A DNA stretch of 64,000 nucleotides from the NCBI RefSeq assembly GCF_009720655.1, contig NZ_WNKS01000017.1, forward strand, positions 21,055 through 85,054, read 5' to 3'. The notes below the pieces were generated by a model, which saw only the letters and a list, made by a program, of their open reading frames with translations, ran no database searches and was not told where the DNA came from. The position numbers were made by a program, and so were the translations under genes. Each line of letters starts with the position of its first letter. Position 1 is the first letter of the stretch. Of the stretch, positions 57,806 to 64,000 are shown one piece after another. Origin of the DNA: Rhodoblastus acidophilus. Its GTDB lineage: Bacteria > Pseudomonadota > Alphaproteobacteria > Rhizobiales > Beijerinckiaceae.

Positions 57806-58788
57806 ATATCGTCGCGCCCCTCCCCTTCTCGCTGGCCGCCTTGCGTCTCGACGCGGAAGCCGAGACGCGCCGCATCGCCGCCGCCCTGCGCGAACAGGTC
57901 CTGCATCGCTTCCGCAAGCGCGGCGTGATCGTCGGGCTCTCCGGCGGCATCGACAGTTCGGTCACCGCCGCGCTCTGCGTCGAAGCTGTTGGCGCCAAGC
58001 GGGTGCTCGCGGTTTACATGCCCGAGCAGGATTCCGATCCCGAAAGCCTGCGGCTTGGAAAAATGGTCGCGGAAAAACTGGGGATTGCCGCCGTCACCGA
58101 GGACATTTACGGCATTCTAGAAGCCAGCGGCTGCTACGCCCGCCGCGACGCCGCGATCCGCTCGGTGATCCCGGAATACGGGCCGGGCTGGACCTGCAAG
58201 GTCGTGCTCGACGACGACATGCGCGCCAAGGGCTACAATCTTTCGACCCTGGTGGTTTGCGCGCCTGACGGGACGCAGCAACGCAAACGCCTGCCGCACG
58301 ACGCCTATCTCGCGATCATCGCGGCGGCCAACATGAAGCAGCGCGCCCGCAAGCAGATGGAATATTACCACGCCGACCGCCTGAACTATGCGGTGGCCGG
58401 CACGCCGAACCGGCTCGAATACGACCAGGGTTTTTTCGTGAAGAACGGCGACGGCGCCGCCGACGTCAAGCCGATCGCGCATCTCTACAAGACGCAGGTC
58501 TACCAGCTCGCGGAGCATCTGGGCGTTCCCGCCGAAATCAGCCAGCGTCCGCCGACGACCGACACCTGGTCGATGCCGCAGAACCAGGAGGAGTTTTATT
58601 TCTCGGTCGATCACCGGACGATGGACTTGTGCCTCTACGCGCTGGAGAACGAAGTTTGCGCGCAGGACGCGGCCTCGGCCTGCGGGCTGGGCGTCGCCGA
58701 GGTGGAGGCGGTGTGGAAGGATATAGCGGCCAAGCGCAAGGTCGCCGCCTATCTCCGCGCCCCCCCGCTCACCGTACAAGAGGTGTGA
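57802..58788 (+). CDS. NAD synthetase-like amidotransferase (NadE family)
   Basis: 328 residues. ATP-pyrophosphatase motif GLSGGIDSSVTAALC, then NYAVAGTPNRLEYDQGFFVKNGDGAADVKPIAHLYKTQVYQLAEHLGVP, the ammonia-dependent NadE pattern. No glutaminase domain. It ends an operon with AsnB, carrier protein and ligase (four-base overlap with the ligase), a setting that argues for amide formation in a pathway product rather than housekeeping NAD synthesis; this is inference. Confidence 0.83.
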   Translation: MNIVAPLPFSLAALRLDAEAETRRIAAALREQVLHRFRKRGVIVGLSGGIDSSVTAALCVEAVGAKRVLAVYMPEQDSDPESLRLGKMVAEKLGIAAVTEDIYGILEASGCYARRDAAIRSVIPEYGPGWTCKVVLDDDMRAKGYNLSTLVVCAPDGTQQRKRLPHDAYLAIIAAANMKQRARKQMEYYHADRLNYAVAGTPNRLEYDQGFFVKNGDGAADVKPIAHLYKTQVYQLAEHLGVPAEISQRPPTTDTWSMPQNQEEFYFSVDHRTMDLCLYALENEVCAQDAASACGLGVAEVEAVWKDIAAKRKVAAYLRAPPLTVQEV

Positions 58789-58792
58789 TCGG

Positions 58793-59410
58793 TCACGGCG
58801 CGGCGGCTTCTTGGCCGGACGCTCGACCCTCCTGGCCACGGCGGCTCGAAACGTCCCCCGTGAAATCCTCGCCACTCGACACGAGTTCGAGCGGAAAGCA
58901 GCGCGCGGGGTTGCCCATCGCCAAAGTGTTCGCGGGCACATCGCGCGCCACCACGCTGCCGGCGGCGACCACGGAGCCACGGCCGATCCTGACGCCTGGC
59001 GCGATGACGGCTCCATGCGCGATCCACACATTGTCCTCGACCACGATCGGACCTGTCGTCTCGAACTCCGGCGCGGAATCGTCCAGCCGCGCGAACGATC
59101 CAATCATGCAGTTGGCGCCGATGCGGACGGATCGTGAGGCCTTGATGATGCCGCCATAATTGAAAACGACGCGCTCACCAATGACGATCTCAGCCCCGGC
59201 GTCGCACAAAAGCTCCTGCGGCGCGATTCCACGGCGAAAGTGCGCACGCCGGCCGATGCTGACGCGGCCCTTCGCCGCCAGCACGATGTCGTCCTCCACC
59301 CGGACGCCGCGCGCCAATGCGCAGCCACGGAGCACAAGGAGCGCGCGCGGTTCGTAATAAAGCGCGTCGATCAACCGATAGAAAATTCTGCTGAGGACCT
59401 TGAACGTCAT
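58793..59410 (-). CDS. Hexapeptide-repeat acyltransferase 1
   Basis: 205 residues from ATG 59410. Left-handed beta-helix repeats (VEDNVWIAHGAVIAPGVRIGRGSVVAAGSVVARDVPANTLAMGNPARCF) of the WbbJ/NodL/maltose O-acetyltransferase family. Probably acetylates the exopolysaccharide repeat unit. Start overlaps the end of the next upstream acyltransferase by four bases. Convergent with the NadE-like gene, only four bases away. Confidence 0.85.
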   Translation of the reverse strand: MTFKVLSRIFYRLIDALYYEPRALLVLRGCALARGVRVEDDIVLAAKGRVSIGRRAHFRRGIAPQELLCDAGAEIVIGERVVFNYGGIIKASRSVRIGANCMIGSFARLDDSAPEFETTGPIVVEDNVWIAHGAVIAPGVRIGRGSVVAAGSVVARDVPANTLAMGNPARCFPLELVSSGEDFTGDVSSRRGQEGRASGQEAAAP

Positions 59411-59934
59411 GGCGCCCGCCTCCGCTCGACGATCCGCGCCGGATATCCCGAAACCACCACGTTCGGAGGGATCGTCCGCGACACGACGGAACGCGCGCGG
59501 ACCGTGACATTGTCGCCGATGCGCGCGCCCGGGAGCAGGATGACATTGTCCTCCAGCACGACATTCTCGCCGACCTCGATCGGAATCGGACGCGGAACCT
59601 GATCGCGTTGCCGAAGCGAATGCCAATTCGTATCCAGAATCTTGCAATACATGCCGATGCGACAGCCGCGGCCCAGCGTCACCGAATGGGTGGCCTCGAT
59701 GGAAGCGCCGGAGCCGATGATGACGTCCTCGCCGATGTCCAATCGCCCGCCGGATTTCACATACAATTCGATCGGGCGCTGCCGGGCGTCGAGAACAGTG
59801 TTTTTGCCAAGAGACAATCTCCCCAAGCCGCGATACCAGACGCACCCGTGAATTTTCGGCTGCGCGCCAAGGCAGGCGAAAAAAAGCTTGAAACGGGATA
59901 GCCCATAGAAAAACATCATTCGACTGAAACCCAT
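59407..59934 (-). CDS. Hexapeptide-repeat acyltransferase 2
   Basis: 175 residues of the same left-handed beta-helix family (GENVVLEDNVILLPGARIGDNVTVRARSVVSRTIPPNVVVSGYPARIV), including a DTNWHS motif with the catalytic-type His. Second acyl-modification enzyme of the cluster, translationally coupled to acyltransferase 1 and one base from the end of the flippase gene. Confidence 0.85.
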   Translation of the reverse strand: MGFSRMMFFYGLSRFKLFFACLGAQPKIHGCVWYRGLGRLSLGKNTVLDARQRPIELYVKSGGRLDIGEDVIIGSGASIEATHSVTLGRGCRIGMYCKILDTNWHSLRQRDQVPRPIPIEVGENVVLEDNVILLPGARIGDNVTVRARSVVSRTIPPNVVVSGYPARIVERRRAP

Positions 59935-59935
59935 G

Positions 59936-61465
59936 TCAGGTTCTGGCTCTGCCGACGCTCAACGTGCGCGAGACAACGCGCTCGATCGGCAACACGTGGC
60001 GGAGCCTGTCGCGAACATCGCGATAGACATGCGGCGCCCAATGTCGAACCGCCAAAAGATACGCGCACCCGCCGAGCACGACGACGACAGCGATTTGCAA
60101 GATCAGCCTGCCGCTGAGCATGGGCGCCTGCGACACCGCGTAAGCGCCGCCGATGGTCGTTCCGGCCAAGAGAACCGGGACATAAAAGCACGAGAGAATA
60201 CGCCGGATGCTGATCCCTTCCTTGAGGAAAACGATCGAAGTCAGATAAATCGGATGCAAGATGTAGTACACGCTGACGCCGATGGCGACGCCGACGGACG
60301 ACCCCATGATCGCGCCAAGACCGACAAAAATGAAGAAGAACGGCGCGCTAACGCACTGGTAGCCCAGGAGCTTCGAAAAACCTCCGCGCGCCTGGAGAAG
60401 GCTGCCCGCCGCCCATGAGACGGCGTCAAGAGGAAGACCGATGCTGAGAATCTGGATGAGCGGAACAGACTCCATCCAGCGCGCACCCAGGACGAGTTGC
60501 AGCCCTGGGTCGGCGATCGCGGCTTGCATGAAACACACGGGAACCGTGACGAGCCCGAGGAATTCCGCCATTTTGAATGCGATATCCCGCTGCCTGACCG
60601 GTTCGCGATTCAATGTGACCAGAGTCGGACGCAACACACTGGAAAAATTCGAGGCCAACATCAACACGGGCTGCGACACGATCCGGTAGGCGAAGTAATA
60701 AGTCCCCACAACCGCTGGCGTCGCGAGGAGTCCCAGCGTGATGAAATCACCCTGGCTTATGCAGACGTAGAGCATGCTGATGCCGAATACGCTCGCGCCT
60801 CGCCTGAGCATGCGGCTTGTTCCTTTCGCCAATCGAAAGGGACGCAAAGGCATCGGCGCGGTTCGCCACATCACCACGGCGCGCACAATCGCCAGGAGTG
60901 GCAAGGGTAGAACGAAGCTGACAGCCCCCAACCCGCGCCAGGCGAAAACAATCATCAGCAATTGCGTCGCCACCAGTTCCACCGAGCCGTAGACGGCAAG
61001 GAATTTGAACCGCAGCATCGACTTCAATCTGGCTTGCGGGACGGTGGACAGCGCCGCGATGGGAAGGCTGACCGCGACGATCCAGACAAGGCGCGCGACT
61101 TCGTCATCATGATAGAGCTTCGCCCCGATCGGGGCATAGGCCGCCATGGCCAGGGCCCCCAGGGTGGCCGCGCCAAGACTGAGCACAAAGGCTTGCGTGG
61201 CCCAAAAGCGCATTCTGGTATGACGTTGCTGAAAAACGTCTTCTATGCCGAAGCTCGTCAGGCTGCTGAAGAAAAAGGTGATGGTGTAGGCGAGCCCCAG
61301 AATGCCGAACTCGGCCGGCGCGAGCAGTTTCGCCAGGACAAGTTGACTGAGGAGCGTCACCACGCGGCTGCCGATGTTCAGCAAAACGGTCCAGGCGACC
61401 CCGGACGCCGCTGCTTTTCCGATTTCCGGAGCCGCGCTTGCACCCTTGTCCGAGTTGTCAGGCAT
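59936..61465 (-). CDS. Wzx/GumJ-like polysaccharide flippase
   Basis: 509 residues with about twelve to fourteen membrane segments, MOP superfamily (VAWTVLLNIGSRVVTLLSQLVLAKLLAPAEFGILGLAYTITFFFSSLTSFGIEDVFQQR). Moves the lipid-linked repeat unit across the inner membrane before polymerisation by the GumE-like protein. Head of a leftward group with the two acyltransferases. Confidence 0.88.
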   Translation of the reverse strand: MPDNSDKGASAAPEIGKAAASGVAWTVLLNIGSRVVTLLSQLVLAKLLAPAEFGILGLAYTITFFFSSLTSFGIEDVFQQRHTRMRFWATQAFVLSLGAATLGALAMAAYAPIGAKLYHDDEVARLVWIVAVSLPIAALSTVPQARLKSMLRFKFLAVYGSVELVATQLLMIVFAWRGLGAVSFVLPLPLLAIVRAVVMWRTAPMPLRPFRLAKGTSRMLRRGASVFGISMLYVCISQGDFITLGLLATPAVVGTYYFAYRIVSQPVLMLASNFSSVLRPTLVTLNREPVRQRDIAFKMAEFLGLVTVPVCFMQAAIADPGLQLVLGARWMESVPLIQILSIGLPLDAVSWAAGSLLQARGGFSKLLGYQCVSAPFFFIFVGLGAIMGSSVGVAIGVSVYYILHPIYLTSIVFLKEGISIRRILSCFYVPVLLAGTTIGGAYAVSQAPMLSGRLILQIAVVVVLGGCAYLLAVRHWAPHVYRDVRDRLRHVLPIERVVSRTLSVGRART

Positions 61466-61657
61466 TCGTCCTTGTCCGTCGGCGTTTCGAGCAATCTGAT
61501 CCAGATCATGCTCAGAAAGATATCAATGCGCCGCTAACTCGCCTGCTTAACGAAAAGCCACTGTTTCCCGATGTTCGAACCGGTTTCGATGTTCGGGCGC
61601 ATGTCCAATTCCGCTCTCGCTGCGGCTCCCGCGCCTGCGCTAGGCGAACTCGGATCC

Positions 61658-62527
61658 TCAGCTCGGCTTCGGATGCGCCCGTTTCGCCATCCAGTTCACA
61701 GATCGGCGCCGCAAGGAATTCAGGACAAAGAGCGCGGCCAGTCCGTAATATTCGATCGAGCCTCTTTCCTGACGATATCTGTTCCTGGATTGCAATCGAC
61801 CTTCGCGTTCCCGCGCCAATTGAACCGCATCGGGATGAGGATCATGCATCAGGGAAGGACTGCCGATTCTGTATTTCAACACAATGTCGTCGAGATAAAG
61901 CGCGCCGAACGCGCGCATCATGCGCGTATTGAAATCCGCGTCTTCCATGAGCCTGATCGTGGGATCGAACCCGTTCAGCCGCACGGCGCACGCGCGGCGC
62001 ACGACCGCGGCGCTGCACACCAGCAAGGTGCCGCCAAACAGCATTTCCGAGACAAAGCCCCATCGGGTCCCAATCCGCCCCCATGCCGCCGCATTCCGCG
62101 CGGCGTTGCTGAAATAAAGCCTCTCGTGCGCCATTTGCTCCGGGGAGCAATCGCCAAACGGCTCGATCCGACCAAACACCATTCCGACGTCGGGATGGTC
62201 AAGAAACGCTCTCTTGACCCTGAGATAATGCCCTTCCGGCACGAGATCGTCATCATCCAGAAAGTGGAGATAGTCGCCACTGGCCTCGGCGATCGCCAGA
62301 TTTCGCACGATGGAGGGGCGCCCGCCCGTCGGCTCGGGAGTCTTGCGATATGCCACGCGAGAATCCGCGAGCGTCTCTACGACATCACGCGCCGAACCTT
62401 CGGGGCTGTCGTCGACGACGAAGACTTCGATGTTGACGCCATCTTGCGCAAGCACGCTCTCCAACGCCGCACGGAGCTGCGCCGGTCGCCGAAACGTGGG
62501 AATGATGATTGAAAATTCTGCAGCCAT
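61658..62527 (-). CDS. Family 2 glycosyltransferase
   Basis: 289 residues, GT-A fold: FSIIIPTFRRPAQLRAALESVLAQ, FVVDDSPEG, HFLDDDDLVPEGH (DXD), and MEDADFNTRMM. Inverting transferase acting on lipid-linked sugars in the cytoplasm. It belongs to the polysaccharide region; acceptor and donor unknown. 192 bp of sequence without features separate it from the flippase gene. Confidence 0.87.
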   Translation of the reverse strand: MAAEFSIIIPTFRRPAQLRAALESVLAQDGVNIEVFVVDDSPEGSARDVVETLADSRVAYRKTPEPTGGRPSIVRNLAIAEASGDYLHFLDDDDLVPEGHYLRVKRAFLDHPDVGMVFGRIEPFGDCSPEQMAHERLYFSNAARNAAAWGRIGTRWGFVSEMLFGGTLLVCSAAVVRRACAVRLNGFDPTIRLMEDADFNTRMMRAFGALYLDDIVLKYRIGSPSLMHDPHPDAVQLAREREGRLQSRNRYRQERGSIEYYGLAALFVLNSLRRRSVNWMAKRAHPKPS

Positions 62528-62533
62528 TATTCC

Positions 62534-63577
62534 CTACGAATAGCTCGACGAGGACCCGTATCCCAGAATGCGCTTGAAATGTTGAAAGGTGGAAAACAAC
62601 GGTCGCGCTGAGGTGACGATCATTCGCGTCCTCAGCTCTCCGCCAAGATGGCTGAGGAACTCGGCGGTGCCGGTCGTACTGACGCCATCCAGATCGAATA
62701 TCAGCCCCAATTCATGGGCCTTTTGCATCGCCGTCCAGATCAACAGGTTCACCGATCCCTTGTCGCCCGCTTCTGGATACCGCACCGTCAACAAGTAAGA
62801 CATCACCCGGCGATCCCAGACGACAAAGGTCATGGCGATCGGCGAACCGCTTTCATCGAGGCAAGCGAAAATCTCTCCGCAGCCTCGCGCGCAACACGCC
62901 GCATGGATTTTTGAAAATCGTTCCAAAGGAAGGTTCGACTTCAATCCTTTAGCCAGCAAGCACTTGTTGTAAAATTCTGTAAATACGTCGGGATCATTGA
63001 TGGAAACGACGCTGTAGTGATTTTGAGAGGCCCGAATGTTGCGTCGCGCTCTGGGGTGCATTTGCTGGAGCAGCACGTCAGGAGTGTCGCGGCAATCGAT
63101 ATGGAAGGTATATTGTGTTCGAACCTGAAAGCCATATTCCTGAAACGCCAGGCCATCTGCGAACGCCAAGCCATCCTGACATGACGGGTCGCAAATCTGA
63201 AAAAAATAGTCATGCTTTGGAAGCTGCTCTATCAGCTTCTTAACAATTGCGACCCGGTTCTTCAGCTTTGTCTGGTATTTTCCGTCATTCTTTACGACAC
63301 AAGGACCAAGCGCATGTGTAAATGGCGGCAACATGAGTTGAGTAAAGCCAAACCGTCTGATCACGACGTAGGGAAGCCGACCAACAATTTCGTTCCCTTC
63401 GGAGACCTCGACCTCTGAAAACTGCCCCCCGGAAACGGCGTCCAACCACCAATGCTCATGAAACAGGGTGGCGTTTTGGGCGTCATTCGCGCCAATAGGC
63501 GGGCGTTCATGGAGTTTGGGTTGCGAAGACCGCGATTCCGTTTCCCGCGTCGGAGACATTTCACAGTCCACAGTCAT
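62534..63577 (-). CDS. FemAB/GNAT-like acyltransferase
   Basis: 347 residues. Matches the FemAB-type double GNAT fold (Acetyltransf_6): MHPRARRNIRASQNHYSV, FTEFYNKCLLAKG, GEIFACLDESGSPIAMTFVVWDRRVMSYLLTVRYPEAGDKGSVNLLIWTAMQKAHELGLIFDLDGVS. Members transfer acyl or aminoacyl groups to cell-envelope or exopolysaccharide acceptors. Six bases upstream of the GT2 gene in the same direction. ATG 63559 is an alternative start. Confidence 0.8.
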   Translation of the reverse strand: MTVDCEMSPTRETESRSSQPKLHERPPIGANDAQNATLFHEHWWLDAVSGGQFSEVEVSEGNEIVGRLPYVVIRRFGFTQLMLPPFTHALGPCVVKNDGKYQTKLKNRVAIVKKLIEQLPKHDYFFQICDPSCQDGLAFADGLAFQEYGFQVRTQYTFHIDCRDTPDVLLQQMHPRARRNIRASQNHYSVVSINDPDVFTEFYNKCLLAKGLKSNLPLERFSKIHAACCARGCGEIFACLDESGSPIAMTFVVWDRRVMSYLLTVRYPEAGDKGSVNLLIWTAMQKAHELGLIFDLDGVSTTGTAEFLSHLGGELRTRMIVTSARPLFSTFQHFKRILGYGSSSSYS

Positions 63578-63903
63578 CTCTCCGTTGACCCCCGCAAGTC
63601 AGCGCGCCGCCTCGCCCCAATGAAAGCCAAAACCATCGCGTATCGTCAGGATCGGGCGATCCGCGACCTTGAGATACGCCTGACGGCAGTTCTATATCAT
63701 CCTCAGACGCCCAAAAACACCACGCGGCGGGTACAACGGCGATCTCCTCGGCGTTGTGGTAAAGACGGATGAACAACAGGGCATGCTGTTCCGCGCTCCC
63801 GCGCCATCGGCGTTGGTGACGAACTCGTCAAGGACTTGACCTAAACCAGGCAAGACCGAGTTGATCCAGAGACGCCTGCATCCACGCGTTCGTTCGAACA
63901 GCG
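63578..63903. other. Intergenic stretch without recognisable gene
   Basis: 326 bp between the FemAB-like gene and the tRNA terminator. Short frames on both strands show no conserved domain and mostly lack ATG starts with ribosome sites. It may hold the promoter for the leftward FemAB/GT2 group. I cannot exclude a decayed gene. Confidence 0.4.
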
Positions 63904-63938
63904 AAAAGCCCAAGGCCAGTTATGATCCTTGGGCTTTT
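63904..63938 (-). terminator. Bidirectional terminator downstream of tRNA-Met
   Basis: AAAAGCCCAAGG (63904-63915) pairs with CCTTGGGCTTTT (63927-63938), giving a T run at either end of the stem. It terminates the minus-strand tRNA transcript ten bases after its CCA. Confidence 0.85.
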
Positions 63939-63947
63939 TATTTAATT

Positions 63948-64000
63948 TGGTTGCGGGGACAGGATTTGAACCTGTGACCTTCAGGTTATGAGCCTGACGA
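63948..64000 (-). tRNA. tRNA-Met(CAT), probably initiator (5' part outside the window)
   Basis: On the minus strand the sequence contains an anticodon arm TCAGG-CTCATAA-CCTGA with anticodon CAT, a T arm ACAGG-TTCAAAT-CCTGT, the acceptor strand CCCCGCA, discriminator A and encoded CCA. The acceptor 3' strand ending in A72 is compatible with the C1-A72 mismatch of initiator tRNA, and the arms match what I know of rhizobial tRNA-fMet. The 5' half that would confirm C1 is cut off by the window end. Confidence 0.88.

Noticed and set aside
63561..63776. Possible 71-codon gene on the minus strand near the window end
   Set aside because: The frame would start with TTG, has no ribosome site and no recognisable domain.

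Overview
The window is a GC-rich alphaproteobacterial chromosome segment, most likely from the Hyphomicrobiales (Beijerinckiaceae/Methylocystaceae/Rhodoblastus-like). The evidence is an alphaproteobacterial SOS box (GAAC-N7-GAAC) in front of recA, a chemotaxis operon in the gene order I recall for Sinorhizobium meliloti (icpA-STAS-cheY1-cheA-W-R-B-cheY2-D-T), a Tat-exported HiPIP, c2/c4-type cytochromes, and several families of short palindromic intergenic repeats. Genus-level placement is inference.

Layout. 1-1455: 3' part of a membrane chemoreceptor with a C-terminal PilZ domain. 1.7-5.2 kb: peroxide defence (oxyR divergent from ahpC-ahpF). 5.5-10.6 kb: a DDAH/arginine-deiminase-like enzyme, recA and alaS. 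10.8-15.5 kb: a MoxR ATPase, an outer-membrane transporter-like barrel, a CoxE-type VWA protein and a TorF-family porin. 15.7-17.7 kb: malQ. 17.9-31.3 kb: signal transduction, with a small diverged receiver, a globin-sensor chemoreceptor that has lost its proximal His and carries PilZ, an intact globin-coupled receptor (IcpA-like), the complete che operon ending in a CheT-like gene, and a membrane chemoreceptor. 31.4-37.7 kb: a c-type electron-transfer locus (ccmI, cytochrome c2, HiPIP, three paralogous diheme c4-type cytochromes and a cytochrome-porin fusion resembling Cyc2). 37.8-45.6 kb: a phosphatase fused to a kinase-like domain, then two paralogous membrane GGDEF-EAL proteins, the second translationally coupled to a periplasmic binding protein. 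45.6-63.6 kb: an acidic exopolysaccharide region related to xanthan/acetan clusters (GumE-, GumC-, GumH-, GumM-, GumK-, GumJ-like proteins, a GH5 glucanase, two hexapeptide acyltransferases, a GT2, a FemAB-like protein), interrupted by an AsnB-carrier protein-AMP ligase-NadE operon. The window ends inside an initiator-type tRNA-Met on the minus strand.

How the parts could work together. The chemotaxis genes and the c-di-GMP genes (two GGDEF-EAL proteins, two PilZ receptors) are of the kind that link sensing to motility and to exopolysaccharide output, and the exopolysaccharide genes lie directly beside them. The cytochrome locus has every extracytoplasmic piece expected for carrying electrons from outside the cell across the outer membrane: an outer-membrane barrel with a haem plug, diheme shuttles, and HiPIP or cytochrome c2 as soluble carriers. 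This locus is the most interesting part of the window. A second notable theme is families of palindromic repeats that often start exactly at a stop codon, including a 35-bp mini-element found nested in two different larger repeats.
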